A program made the translations under genes and the position numbers. A stretch of DNA of 64,000 nucleotides from Ustulina deusta (taxonomy: Eukaryota > Ascomycota > Sordariomycetes > Xylariales > Xylariaceae). Where the stretch lies: the NCBI GenBank assembly GCA_023159155.1, contig JAJNNX010000003.1, forward strand, positions 496,001 to 560,000, read 5' to 3'. The notes beneath the pieces are model-generated. The model had not been told where the DNA came from and did no database searches. It saw only the letters and a list, made by a program, of their open reading frames with translations. Of the stretch, positions 35,096-49,200 are shown one piece after another. The stretch's first letter is position 1; each line of letters starts with the position of its first letter.

Positions 35096-38000
35096 CGCAT
35101 ACCTCGGTATTCGAGATGCACTTCGCGTCGGCCAATCGTAGCAGTGAGTGGTTGTCCCAGGAAGATCAGCATGGTGTACGCAACTTAGGTACCTACCTAG
35201 GTAGTCTAGACCCAGCAGGGTCCGCTTGAGTGGCGGAGGGTGGATGGTGGATGTGGCGAAGCTGCAGCGCTCAGCCACATTGCAAATACCAGTACTTAAT
35301 TTGAAACCACGTTATGTATTTCTTACGGTCACCTACATGTAGATACCTAGGTACCTAGGTACATACCTGGAGGTAGCGTTCTAGCACGCAGCGTTGCCGA
35401 CAACTACACGAATCATCGTTCGCCTGAGGATCTACAAGGGATTCTCCTAGATGAAATGTGTATAGTTTTGTAATTGTACCGCCAACCAACAAGTCCACAA
35501 ACCCCCAAGAAGTTCCGCGCAAGCAATGGCTCCCGCACACGGTGTACACGACTCTGTGATTATACTCTAGATCACCACATCCTGTATTCCCCTCGTAGTA
35601 GTAGCAGTCCATCGCCACCTAGTGATTCTCTCAAACCTTGGGTGTCCGGCTCCAGCACAACGTCAACGTGGCCGGTTACCTGTACGCCAGCCACTCATGC
35701 CCATGATGCTAAATGTGCATGGTGGCCACGAGCAACGCTTATCCGCCGAGAGTGTATCACAGTCGTGTAATCGCCCAGAGAGCCGTATTTGGGTCTCATT
35801 CCATAGGTGATTCGCTGCTTCGAGGCCTCACTCGATATTGCGTATCCACTTGGTCAGTCTATGATCGGGATGTTGTGTAGCCATCCCCTCGGCGCATTAG
35901 GAGCAGATCATGACACACTAAGCCTAGCCTCTAAGCCACCATTCCGATCTCATAACCAGTGCAAACACAGCAAAACTCTCCCTAAGACATGTGTACTAAG
36001 AAAGCTTTCTATTCCAGCCTCGATCTCTACAATATCCTCCTAATTTACTTAGTCCTATTGAGTGTATGACATTTCCGGCAAACCTTTCTGTACATTGGGG
36101 TATATGTACAGACTTACCGCCCCCATAATATGTTCCCATACACCCTCTGACCCTCTCCCCTACAACGCAGCAGAACATCGCTGACACTACGTCGGGCTAA
36201 TTTCTCCGCCCACACAGGCATCTCGTGGAAGGAGCACACTTTCACTCTCGCAGGCAAACACTGACGAGGATAGTAGGAGGAACGGGAGCCACCAGATCCT
36301 GATAAATAAATAAATAAAAAGAATCCTAGCGGTCGATGAACGAGCAGTCGCGTTGCCTTGTCCGGCCGCCTGACTCTGATTACTGAACAGGTACCTGCAA
36401 GAACTCGACACAGGTTGTCCTCTTGTGCGTGCTGCTGCTGCTGCTACTGCCAGTGCTCGAGGTTGGAGGTCTAGGCCTTCTCGTCACACGCACAGATACC
36501 GCAGTCAGATCATGTGAGCTTTCCCTGACTGTTGTGGCTGGGCCCTACTTACTCCACGGCTTCACTTACATCTGTCGAAATGCGAAGGGATACGAATCCG
36601 TGTGGGAACGGTTAGTTATCGGCGTGGGATACTATGGATGCTACTACTCGAATGGTTTTTCGTTGGCGAACCTGTGCCAATATACATAATGTTCTTGTTC
36701 CAAAGATGTAGCCCTGGTCATGACCGGAATGATCTGCTAGTGTAGTCGGCGCGCGCACGATATAGCTGGCCAAAATATCTCTAATCATGTAGACGGCGCC
36801 GCCAATCCAACATCCGAATTCTGCAAGGCGCATTTTATCGTCGGCCCAGGTTCCCTTAAGGGGTGGTGCGGACGGGAGCTTCCTGTTGGTAATCCATCTG
36901 CCAGGAGGATATCAAGTATTCAGGGGGTTGGGCGCGTTTTCACACTATAGAAGTGGTCGCAACAGAGATCTCGACGGGGAACTTGAGTGTAACTCTCGTC
37001 GTGTGCAACCCGCGACACCTCCCCAAGGCTTCCTTTCTAGATGCCTAACTACTCCCCCCAAGTGGATGGGTGTGGTACAGGAGGCCGTTAGTGTCGCGCT
37101 GAAGCCGAAGATCTTTCGCTTGAGTTAGTGTTGCTGTTTTGTTTTGATCTTGGGGGTAATCATTTATAAGCCTTCGACATGTCGTCTCTGTATTGAGCCC
37201 ACGTATTATTGCATGGCGCACGTTCATGATCTCTGGGAATAGGCGAAGGGCGGCAATATTATAAAATCTCGGGCGAAGCTGTGGAAGCGGTGTGCGACTA
37301 GACTAGGTGGTTTAAGGGCAAGGACGGCATTCAAGGCCAGAGACGTCCACGGTGTGTCTCACCGGTTCAACAAGTATCTCTGCTGGAGTTTCTGTGGAGC
37401 CTCGAGCGCCTACGCCCAACTCTCATCACTTGGCGAGAAACTCGACCACGTCAAGGGCAAGGGTGATGGTTTTCGTCATCCAAACGTCGATTTTGTGATG
37501 GGTAGAGGGTATGGGCTAGATTAAACCCGTCGGTAACCGATGGGATCTTGAGGGAGGGGTTGTACTACCACCATGATCCGAGTTATGTTTCACTATAAGA
37601 ACATGGCTTTCACACAAAATGCATGATCTTAGTACCTTGAAGGGGAGAGGAGAATAAACATGCTCGTTCAATTCAGCTTTGCAATATCGGAATGTGGAAT
37701 ACGTCCGCTCGCTCCATTATATATCACCTTCGCCTCCCTCGTCACAAATACCATACTGGTTAACTATGCCTGTCCATATTATCTAATAGTTCATCTCGGG
37801 TATTTATCATTCTCACTCCGCTTCTCATTGTATATAACAAGGACCGACTAAGCGCTTGGAGAATATATTAAATTCAAGAATAATCTTCTAGGCACCAATA
37901 GGTCCTATGGCTGCGTTCCAACCTTTGCGGAAATGCCGGAACTATATACAGCTAGATATTAATTAGCACTCGGAACTAAGCGAGGCCAGCAATTGTCTCG

Positions 38001-39737
38001 AACAAGCGAGGGCTGAATGGTTGACTTATTGAAGACCGAGACCTTCATTCCATAGTATACCGATACCGCGTCCTAGGTAACCTCTAACCGGCGTATTACC
38101 TTCGCGTGGAATTTCCAGGTCGCGTAGCCCTGCCGGACAACATTGAACGAAGCACTCGGTTGTCTGGCTCACGCTTTATACCACGTCTGTGTTGGCCGCG
38201 GCAGCAATGCTACGAGGTTTTAAATGAAGCTCATCAAGAGCCGATACAATAGCGCATTATCGACATGTCACCAGATATTTTTCGGCTCCTGTTGCGCGAC
38301 CATCGTCCTGGCTTTCCGTTGGGAGTCGTTCCTAACCGCGAGGGACAAGATAGGGAATACCCGCTCCCCCACTCTTTTTGTCAGCTGTATTGGAAACGAA
38401 AAGACCCATGCATATAAAACTTAAGATAATAAATGTAATAATTGTTTATTATGTGCATAACTGATATTACTTACTTCAAATCACTTCTTGCTCTTGCGTA
38501 TCAAAGCAACACAACCATGGCTTCTGCCATGACCTCGGTGATGTGGCCTAGGTATACCTAACAACAGACTTTCCCAAAGAGGCAATTCAGTCGGACATCT
38601 GACCAATGGCAGCCCAGCGCACTCTGGTGTCACAACAAGAACCCCCGAGACAAACTAACAAGCTTCTTCATCAACAACATTTGGAATCTCGGCTTTTAGC
38701 ACGAGGTGATTGGGAGTGAATGCTAAACCTCGCAGTATCTTGGATTACCTATCAAGCTAACTCGAAGAAAATGCTCGAAGTTTGCATTAAAAGTTCTCCA
38801 TCTCAGTTACTATCCACGGACCCAACGACGCATAATGCAAAACTACCTAGTAATTACGTCGAAGCGTTAACTAGATGCCTGGGCTTCCAATAAAAGCCTA
38901 ACAGATCTACCATTAAGCCTAAATAAAGGCATCTATTCGTGGTAAGCTGTTCGCTACCCATACCAGTTTACTTTGTAACGAAAAAAGGGGAGAAAGGAGG
39001 CGGTAGGCCGGGCACTTGATACAGGCACAACAGGTCTACATGATGATAATATGTGTACATTCATCTAACTCCAATGACAACATCCTAACGTATAATTTCG
39101 CTGAAAAGGCGAAATAAAATTTCCACGGTGGAACCATGCGAATAATCCAATTTCCACCAATTCCACTAGATTCCAATCCCCATCAAAGGAACAGATTTGC
39201 TATAGTGGACGAAAAGCATAGACTAGCTGTCAAACTGAAAGGGGGGTTTGGGGGGGTTCGGCCCTTAAGGAATAAAGGGCGGGGGAGGAATACTCGACAG
39301 AGTTGACCGGATCTTCAATAACTTTTCGCGCGTAACCAAATCTCCAGTCCAACCATGACTACTCCTCAAACGAACGAAAAAAAGAAAAAAAGAAAGGGTG
39401 AAAGAAACCAAATGACATGCTTCCTTCCGCTAGTCCTCTACCGTCTTTTTGTGACCCTTCCGAACCTCCAGTGAGCGGATCTGGGTATCTCCCACCATTC
39501 CCATAACTCCATGACATAACGACTCCGTGTTGTCTACCTCTAGAAGGGGAAAAGAACCGAGGGAAAGAAAGAGGGGTATAACATATAGGCCGTGACGCTA
39601 TGAGTAACCGCTCTGAAGTCTATTAACTAGTACGTGGTACAAATCCAGTAGTAGGGAAGATAAAAATCAAGGGATGAGATGACACATGTTCTGAAAACCC
39701 AATCTTATCTCCTAGGAGAGAATGAGTGGGTATACAT
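35096..39737. other. Intergenic, 4.6 kb, no gene supported
   Basis: Contains TACCTAGGTA at 35194-35203 and two overlapping copies at 35344-35361, an (AAAT)n run near 36302, and otherwise unremarkable AT-leaning sequence. Short ORFs here show no domain or codon bias. Confidence 0.5.
35344..35361. repeat. Two overlapping TACCTAGGTA palindromes
   Basis: Exact copies at 35344-35353 and 35352-35361 sharing two bases; another lies at 35194-35203. The last two are upstream of the Pro/Gln-rich gene. Confidence 0.85.
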
Positions 39738-42502
39738 CTAGTGTCGTTCGCCGCCGGGCGATCTTGTTTGCTCAAACCCTTGAATTTCAGGGCGTGGTGG
39801 AGGATACGGTCTTGGCTGTTCCAATGGGTATTGAAGGTGGATTCTGGACACTGCAGACGGCTCTTCGTAAATGTAACGAGAGCCATGGCCGTGGCGGTTT
39901 GGGTGAGTCTGGGATTGTGATAGGGCTGAATGAATAACATTTGGGGTGCTCTGGTGTCGCGTGTGTCTTGATCCGTCGACGGTTTGGTGCCGCTGCCAGT
40001 TCGGCTGTAGATATTCAGACTGATTAGGTAGATGATGACTCTGGTTGGGCATGGGGTAATAATTGCTCGTGGGCGATGGCCCTGAATGAACATAGTTTGG
40101 CTCAGGGTATGTTGTTGCAAAAGGAGCTGGTGGTCCTGGCCGATCCACCTGGAAGCCAAAACGCATGTTTGATGAAGGGGGATAATACTCGGATACTGAT
40201 CTCAAATGTCCAAAACGGCTAGGGCCAGGAGCACTCGACTCTAGTTGTATTGTCATATGGTTGTTGGCTAGAGACGGGGGAGACGGGGGAGGTAATGGGC
40301 CCCTACTGTAACTAGAGTGTGAATCTCTGACAGCTTCGCTGCCATAGGATGGATCCTCGGCACGGCTCTCTTGGATTTGGGGAATGTGCCGGAAAGCAGT
40401 ATGAAACGGGAGTTTAATCGTGGGACCTAAAGCAGGGGCCATAATCGAAACCGCACGCGAGGGTGTAAACCCCGAGTGTTCATGATGAGGTCGAAAGTTC
40501 ATTATTCGTTGACGCTTATCAGTCGAAGGCAAACTGGTGGGGTCAAGATAGGGCATATAGAATGTCTGACCCAGCCGTTGCGATGAATCAGGGTCCGGGT
40601 GCCTAGTGACGCTAAGTGACCGAGATCGCTTGTGAATAGTGCTGCTAGATGGCTTCCGCTTGTATGATGTCTTCGACTTTGTGTCTTCAACACCATCAGT
40701 CGGGATATTAGGTAGAATCTCTATGTCGGGAATTTGGTTCAGCTTGCCGCTGTTTACTTCTTCTTGGATTCGACGTACGATGCTCGTGATCTCGTCTGTG
40801 CTATAGCCGTCTCCACATTGTTTTCTCAGCCAACCGGGTACAGCAGTGCCGGTAAGCACTGCATGGTCAAGATTGTGGTCGTCCTCCTCGTCATCGCTTC
40901 TGTCACTGTGCAGCCTCTTCTTGGACTTGTCCCGGACCCGATTTTGTTCACGCTTGCGCATGGACAAAGTCCAATCCTGAACGACCGCAGTGTCCCCTTT
41001 CCTCTTGTTATCGTCGCTCCACTGCTGAACACGCTGAATCTGCATTAGGACAAGTTCGCACTGGAGCTTTGCATATTCTTGTGAATTGCGGTATCTACTG
41101 CGTTGATAATGTTTACGGCAGTAGTGAACCCAAATGCACTGGGGTATCATCCGAGTACATATCTTGTTGCGTCCAAAGATGTGAGAAATAGCCTTCCGAA
41201 GCGCTGAGCCAGTGTCGCAATTCTCAGTGTACATGCATCGAGGAGGACCGTATTCCAGGACTAGAGACCCGGTTGCCGTAGAAGATGTAGTATTAGGGGT
41301 TTCAGTAATTCTGTTTGGTGCTTGTTGGCTGAGTTGAGATATTGGTGTTGTTGGCCGAGAGTTACTGTGAGGAGGGTATATAGACTGGTTAAATGAGTTA
41401 CTACCATGAGGGTTTGGTTCGGAATGTGTTCTTTTATGTGCGCTGGTCGAATTAGGATCGAGAAAGGCCAACGAGCTGAAGTTTGATACCCTTTCTATGT
41501 TGCTGGTATAAGTTAGAAAGGAGACAGAACGATTGGGATGTGTTAAGAGTGGTAAAAAGAGCAAACAGCAGCTAACATGAGAGAAGTTTTATAAAGATAG
41601 GTTGGTTACACGATGATATAGATAGCGGAGGTTACAAGGAGCCTCTTGATGAATGGGAATGGAGTTTGGGACTGGATAATGAAAGCGATTGTACCCAAAA
41701 CAGTAAAAAAAAAACATGTGGATATGGGGCATATGAATCGTCTGGATTCAAAGTTGCCTCGGCAGACAGGAGTACAAGACCTGCTTGAGGAGATAGCTAT
41801 AGAATCCTACTTTCCCACTGTTCATTCCCACAAAACCCAGGAATTTTTGCAATAGTAAAAGCAGAATATTTACCTAGGAGTGTCATGGGCTCTCAGTTTA
41901 TCAAGGGGCTTCGCTAAGTTTGTGTGCGAAGGGGAGTCAAACTGACTAGATCCTTGGATAGGCGATGAATCCACTGTTGCCACTGGAGACATAAACTCGT
42001 CTCGACCTAGTTGCTGGGGGTACTGTGCCGTAGGGTCGGGACAATCTGGCCGTGGTTCGAATGAGGAAGACTCGGGTGGGCCGCCCATAGCATCCATCTC
42101 CCAAGTAGTGGAAGTCGATGAAAATCGAGAGTGCGATCTAGGAGGCGAAGGAGGTACGCACGAAGAGAAACTGCTGCGGCTATCCGAAGATCTGTGGTTT
42201 GGAGATTGTAGTGAGTGAGACACGGGCTCAGGTAGTACGAGTGGTGCTAAGTAGGAATCGAAAAGTTGCGACATCACATACCCGTCTGCGTCCCACGATT
42301 GCTTGTTGCAGCTAGCGGGTTCTGCCTCGGAAACTGCTCGCGTTGACGACTGCTCTGAGGATGACGCAGGAATTGACGGCACTGGCTTCCCTCTATCCTC
42401 AACTCTGGGCACAACCGGGGCCAGGTCCAAAACGGGCACCCCCCCAGCCGTTGTCTTGCTATGCAGTGCCGAAGGTTCATTGAGTATATTAAAGATATCC
42501 AT
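39738..42502 (-). CDS. ORP1-like fungal protein (putative nuclear regulator)
   Basis: Two exons (42502-41874 and 41502-39738) give 797 residues. The joined frame reads ...HDTPSNIERVSNFSS, with the AG|C codon completed across a 371-nt intron that has a CTAAC branch. The conserved core at about residues 298-369 contains RCMYTENCDTGS, RKAISHIFGRNK and HYCRKHYQRSRYRN, with four Cys and several His that could bind zinc. I recognise this block from Pezizomycotina proteins annotated ORP1-like. A second conserved patch, GWLRKQCGDGYSTDEI...IPDIEILPNI, follows. The rest is Ser/Pro-rich and probably disordered, with KKRLHSDRSDDEEDD and KRKPSSSTIHKRSRS as possible nuclear signals. Molecular function is not established. 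The first exon alone has no recognisable domain, so the exact 5' structure is the least certain part. Confidence 0.8.
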
Positions 42503-44331
42503 CGAGTTCTGCTACCGCCCGCGAAGGGGGTATAACAACAATATCCTGGTGTCGGCAAGAGTAATTTTCTTCTCATAAAGTAAGCCAACAGATCTGCGCC
42601 AATCATGTGTTCAACACATCCAGACGCGCAAGAGTTGGCAGGTGCTATTGTTGAATCTAATAATCTCAAGGTGTATGTTAATAACCACCGCACGAGGTTA
42701 GCAAGACAGGATTCCCTGCACACTGTTAGTTGAAATCGATTGAGGGCAGTTGAATCAGGAGTGAGTTGGATAAGAGCACTGACGTGGTAGGTGGGTGCGA
42801 AGGGGGATGGGGATAGCTGAGGAAAGCGTTGGACGGGCTCGTCCAGGAGCTACTTTCCACACACACCAATCTGGCGACGCAAGAGATATCCGCAGTTCCT
42901 GACACAGATGTTGAGGAGGCCGAGAGCAAGTTGGTAGTCGTTGGGGCTACCCGCAGCAGATAAATATAATGAGGGCACTATGATAATAATATTCAGCCCA
43001 AATCTCTTGTTTGCCTATGTCGGGCCACTCGTTTTTGAAAGTCGGTTGTGTCGAAATGCCGAGTTTGTAGGCGTGCTTTCGATTTTCGACTGAGCCCTCG
43101 ATATCCACGGTAAGAGTGCAGCCTACGGAGCCGCGCAGACCACAGTATTCTGATTCCAACCCCGAGCTGCTTTTGACGCTCCCAAAGAAAAAAAGGAGAA
43201 TGTCGTGATGTCCTATGTGTAGTCGTGGCCGTGTCGAGTGAACTGGTGGACTACAGGTTCCCGTTCTCTAATCAGTCGAACGAGCTATGCTGCTTGGTTT
43301 GCTTTTCCTTTCTCCAAAGTCGGCCACTCTTTGCCCACGTATCCCAGATTGTTGAAGACCATTCGCTGTGATTTATTTCCAGGTCAGGGCCCTGGGATCT
43401 CGTGGATCTGGATATCAAATGTGAAAGTTGTCTTTGGGCCGACTAGTTTCGTCCACTTCGCCCTCGAACCCAGCCGGGCAATGTGTTGGTCTCTCCGGGA
43501 GTTGTAATTCTGCCTGGTGAAAGCTTGATCACAGGTAGAACAATCTTGGCACTGCACATTAAACGGGCTGGAAGCCTAACACACCTATGAGGAAAGAGAT
43601 CAGAGCTGAATAAGGATTGATATACCAGCGACATGAACGTGGCAATTCCTGGTAAGTGAAAACAAGTATCGGAATGCTGAGTCGCATTCGGCAACAGGCG
43701 CGGGAGGTAGTGTGCAGGGTGTTGGGTGTTTGGTAATAGGGGATGTTCCCACCGGCGGGTATCTGTCTGTACATACTAGCTAAGGAGACCCGGTGGCTCG
43801 GCGAGGCGGCCCAAGAAGAAACGACGATGTGCTGTGCTGTTTGTTCTTGAGACGCCGATCCAGGCGAAGCTTCGTTTCGATCCTCAAAGTCGAGCGGCAC
43901 AGGTGCGGTAAGAGTGGGGAGCGGTAAGGCGTGATGTCAAACCGAGTAATCTGAAAATATGAAACTTGGGTCGGTTTAAACCAGACGAGAAGAATCTGGG
44001 TGGCATACGGGCTGCGAAAGAGAATTAAGAGCCGGAGATGACTTTGGACGAGTCGTATAAGATGCACACGGGATGGCAGCGAATATGTAAGCGCATTGAA
44101 GGGGAGCGAGAACTGAAAACCGTTAGTGTTTTAACCAGTTTGACCAGTTTGACACCAGGCTCGTGGGGGGCCCAAGGTTGTTACTCATGGTCACCGGCAA
44201 AGTTTGTTTAGTTTTTCTCGTGACCGGAAGGGAGACGGAATCAGTAAGCTGGTATCGAATACCGGCGCTACGTAGAATGGCAGCCAAAACGCATGGCATC
44301 GAAAGAACATGACGTCTTGTTGCGAGCTGCA

Positions 44332-44360
44332 TGTACTGACTTCTGTACTGACTTCTGTAC
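44332..44360. repeat. 12-bp direct repeat, two units plus partial
   Basis: TGTACTGACTTC occurs at 44332-44343 and 44344-44355, followed by TGTAC. Confidence 0.9.
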
Positions 44361-46164
44361 ACTACTGCACCCTTACGCTTAACCTTGAAAAGTATGGGGT
44401 TGTGGGGCCCAATGCACAGCGGTGTACGTCGCACTGAAGGGTACATGTGTCGCGCAAAGCGTTTGGCCGATAGCCAACCAAGCACTACACCACGTCCTAT
44501 ACTGCGCTACTGCGTACACTGGACGGTGTAAGTGGTGTACACTGTAGTTGTCGTTAGAGGAGGCAATGGGGTCCAGAGGGAGACATCTGATCCCGCGACC
44601 AACAAGGATCTAGCCCGTCCTGAAAGCAGCCATGACTCCATGAGTGCGATGCGGTTTTCCCGGTGCCGTGGTGATAGGTACAGTATGCCTACATGTGCCC
44701 ATGGGTTCTTTCAACCGGCACTGGACCGAGGGGTAAGCAAGCAGCCCTGGAGCCCTCGTGCATCTGCACTACCTCCAGCTCCCTGCACCGAGCTACCTAC
44801 GGTAGTTCTCAAACCACCCCTCGATGATCTCTTCAGGGGTGGGTTTAACAGAAACTCAACCATACTAACCTAGGCTAGTTGACTGGGCCTAGTGTACCGG
44901 TAGAGCAGAGATTAGACAACTAGGATGCTGCTTGAAGCACGCGGTTGTAGAGGGGGAGGGACGTTGTGTCGTTGAAAAGACGCCCGAGTAAGGCTAACTT
45001 GGACTTGGCATTCGACCAGCAAGGAAATGCTACCAATTTGGGCCTAGATATCGAGATAGGTATCCGACGCCATGCGGCATCCAACCCGCGGCGCTGCGAG
45101 GCACACTACTGTACATACCTGCACAGACATACCTTAAGTACTTCCCTACGACAACCTTCGCAGTATGGCATCTATACAATGTAACTAGTTGCCACAGTAA
45201 AGTTCTGTAAGCCGATTGGTGCTGATGCGTATTTGCGCATACTCGGAGTAACTGTGCACAGAATGACCGCTAATCTGCTTGTAGATAGGTGGACAGATTG
45301 CGACTTATAGACAGATAATGTATATGTCGGGGACGAGAAATAGCCATGGATACCTCACCCAACGCTTATCGCCAAGGAGAACCTGGGGCACGCACTCGCT
45401 GTGCTGTGTTCCACATCGAGGTTGCATTGGGACTACCTACATGCATACTACACTAGGCATATACAGTAAGGATTCTGACCTTGGGTACCAGGTATGGAGA
45501 TTAACCCGTTGTTGGCCATAGGTGAACTCGTTACCAGAAAAAGAGACATGCCCATGCAACAGCCGGATGATGTGCAACAGTTCCTCCAATGTTAAGAAAT
45601 CGGCTCAACCTTGGGTAGTATATGATCGCAGCGGAAAGGAAACTGGATGATCTACACGCTGAGACCCGGGTTGTTGCTGAAACAGACGCGAAGAGACATG
45701 CCCAGTCCCTGTTTGATGCCCTACCTGCACACATACCTAGCAGACAGGCAGATAAAGAGACCTACTTAAGGTATATGACTAGCACATATACGTACAAGTG
45801 CTTGCATGTATGCCTACAGTACACATACAGCCTAGCTACTGGCAGCCAGGGCTAAAGCTATACTATCTGGAATTGCCATCTGTGACCGGATTCGACCCTG
45901 ACCCGGCATGGGTGCAGGCGTGTGCGTCCATACCTTATCTACACTCTAGTGTAAGTGGGTTGCGCATGGGAGTGAATACTGGGGCATGTACATGACTGCC
46001 TGCGACATGGCAGTGGCCCGGGACGTACCGAGCCTAGTATAGCTATGTAGGTAGCGAAGTGTATCTTCGGGGCGGCCACTAATCTACACTGGGTAACCGA
46101 AGCCATGAGGCCTGAGGGGTTTACACATGTAAAATTTGGATGATAGAAGCAAGATCTAGATTTG

Positions 46165-46230
46165 CGGCGCTAGATTTGGGATCGAACTGCCGACACTAGT
46201 GGAGGTACGCGTCAATCACCTATCCAGAGG
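46165..46230 (-). pseudogene. Degenerate tRNA-like sequence
   Basis: On the minus strand, CTCTGGATAGGTGATTGAC resembles the D-arm/A-box region of a tRNA. About 33 nt later, GGCAGTTCGATCCC closely resembles a T-arm/B box (GGTTCGANTCC). The acceptor and anticodon stems do not pair convincingly, so this is at best a tRNA relic or a tRNA-derived SINE head. Confidence 0.3.
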
Positions 46231-49200
46231 GTCCGCGTACATATACCTAGTAGTAGACAGAACTGGAAGAGTTCATCATTACTTATACGCACACTACACT
46301 GGATGATACCCGACAAACCCGCACAGCCCTATAAGCGCCAACTTAGGTACGTACCTAGGTACTTTATGTATCATTAAAAGCTCTTGAAGAACAGGCCCCG
46401 ATGCAGATTATATTGTCTACGTAACACCCGCCACCGCCCATCAAAATGGAACATTGTTACTTCGCTTTTCAGTGTCAAAGAATAATAAGCATCCTCACAG
46501 TTTTCATGCGACTAGAGCAGGTAAAATGGTACTTCTACAAATGACTTACTTAGCGTCGGGGGAGCGTCCGGCGGCCAGGCTGTGCGTTACCTGCAGCTTA
46601 GAGACGATGAACAACGACAAACAACGGTCCATCCAGGGCGGGGATTGAAGTTTGGTTTCACCACGAACTACACTACAGTACCTACAGGTAGCACGCCGAT
46701 AGTTAGCGTGCCAGCCCCCGCCAACACCGCACGAGAATGTTATTTAGGTGCTGTGCTGCTCGCAGTGACCTCCTCGGGTGCCAGAGCCGCAGAAAACGCT
46801 AGGCGTCAGGGATGGCCTCGCCAATGCGATTGGATCGTCGGAATCCCCCTTAGTACCAAACCTTAGTATTCGCAGCTCCACCCTTTGCCCTTCAGTATAC
46901 TACCGCTGTACAGTATATTCTAGACTAGACAGCAACTAGGGAGCATCTGAAGCATTCGATGTGGCTGAGATGGCAAAGCTTGCCCGAGTCGGGCGGGCGA
47001 TAAGGCCGCTGGCAATAGGGGGCGCCGAAAACGAGTGACTACTTAGTAAGTTTGCGGTATGCATGGTCCCGTGTGTGTGTGCATCTGTAGGTAGCTAATA
47101 TGATTTACTTATACATGCTTTCACCCCGTGATCGGGGCAAGCTGCGGCCCTCAGCGTGCTGGATATAGAGCACAGAATAAATGGTATTAGGTTGGCAGGT
47201 TCTGCATCGTGTAGTGCGGTGCAGCGCAGCGCAGCGCAGTCCCGGCGTTTCTGCTCGCGTGCTGTCGAGGCCTTGATCCGTGTTTCACCCGATACGTGTC
47301 GAGATTGTCGCAGAAGGACCCAAAGCCCACAACTTGTTCCAGAAGCACGTGTTGTGGCGATCCCTACACACGCTTACAATGGCCCGTTTCATACCACATG
47401 ATACCAGGCCTTTCAGGAGGTATCTTTGCGAGTAAGTGGTTCTAAAACATAGAAGCTGCGCCGCCAGGGGTATCGACCAACCGGGCTTCTGGGTTAGCGA
47501 ATCAGATTTAGTTTACGGTCGGCATTGCTAGCGTAATCTGATTGATCCTTATCGCGCTAACCTAGACAGGCAAGGATCTAGGTACTTGCCGGCAAACAAG
47601 ATACATGTGCATGAACAGTTTCGTTACTCTACCTAGTTTCTAGTTTTCTATGAACCGTTCAACTCAACGTGTGACAGTAATCAGCCATCTTCCTACCCCT
47701 ATACAATAAGTTTTCCCGCAAAAAGAAAAAAAGGAAGAAAAAAAAAGGGTTCATACTAGAAATTGCCTCAAGATGAATCTTAGCGACGTCTTCGCCTACC
47801 CAGCCATGTGATCCAACCTTAAACCCACCTAGGTAGGTAAATGACCTTTATTGTCGCACAAAGGGCCCGAAGACGCCTCCCCTGGGTACTTGCACCCGAG
47901 TACATGCTGCCTCCTTTTCCCTGGTACCTGTAGATATGTCGCACAGGTGCGGCATGTTGATAGTTGCCTTCTGTGGCCATCCCATCGAGTTTCATTGCCG
48001 GCCCAAAATTCGTCGTTCCGTCCCGAGTGTCTCTTGTCAGAAACTCCTATCTTCCGAACTATTGTTCGGTCTCCGTATTACTATGACGGCCTGAGCTTAA
48101 CATACAGTGTCCAAGGGTTTACGTAACACGTGCACACTTCCGTAGGGGCTGAGTTGGTGTAAACCCTCCGCAGAGCATAGTCGGAAGCCACCTACTAAAC
48201 GGGAAGGGCTCACAGGCTTACATTAGCCTACGTGGAATACGAGAGGTTTGGTCGGCAGAAGTCGTGAGTCATCCCAGATGGTCGTATCCCTAAACGTCGG
48301 GTGTCTAGTCATACTTTTCCCATGTTGTATGCTCCACGGCTGATCCCTATGATTAGATTATGTGAACACGGACTTGTCTAATTTCTAGACGACATGTCAG
48401 GATAATTACCTTGCAGGAAACCTGCGATAAACTGATATTGTCGGAATCTATGTGGCGTACCTTGGCTGATATGTGCATTCTTCAAACTAGCAGCCAGAAT
48501 TTTTCTGATCATCATACAACCAGCTGTGTCACCGATGTCAGGATGGGTATCATAGCTTGAGTGCATCTTGTTGCGCAAGGAGCCTAGAACAAGATGCTGG
48601 CGATTTCTACTACAATGTACGAAATGCCCGTATTATTCTCTTATCACATGATAACTAGAGGTAGGGAGGGATAGACAGCAATAATAAGTGTTAGGGATTT
48701 TCGAGCAAACCCTATTCGCTGTTGTGTTGTGCACATGTCAAAGGTGTTGCATGATTTTAATACCCACACTCTGACCTCTAACTCTTGGTTGCTAGCCTAT
48801 CCGTGTTCTCATGGGCTGATACTGGTGCAGTTACTTCTAGATCTCGCATATTTTGTGTATTCGAGGCTGGCAGGAAGTGCCATGGTTCTAAGCAGATACC
48901 ATTTTGATTGGAGAAGTCTGGGTTTCTGGATGCAACACATATAGTACCCTTAGCCCTACTTCTATAACGAGACCCTAGCATCAACAATCACATTGCACGA
49001 AGCCTATGTTTACGGCGCAATCTTCCCAGATGCTCATATAGAGAAAATTTTAGAAACGCCAACTTACACGAAACTCTTGATTACACTGTCTTTACAATAT
49101 CCCATCCCTTAACTCCCTTTTTCCTAGCAATTGAAGACAAACTACATCTTGCCGTAGAATACGAAGGCGTTAATGACCTAACAATCGTAGAGGGACTCAG

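Noticed and set aside
34538..35229. Cys/Arg-rich and Val/Ala-rich plus-strand frames (143-166 codons)
   Set aside because: They arise from the hexanucleotide low-complexity sequence encoding the Pro/Ala/Thr-rich exon on the minus strand.
42274..42723. 149-codon minus frame upstream of and overlapping the ORP1-like first exon
   Set aside because: Out of frame with the exon that splices correctly to the conserved core; no domain.
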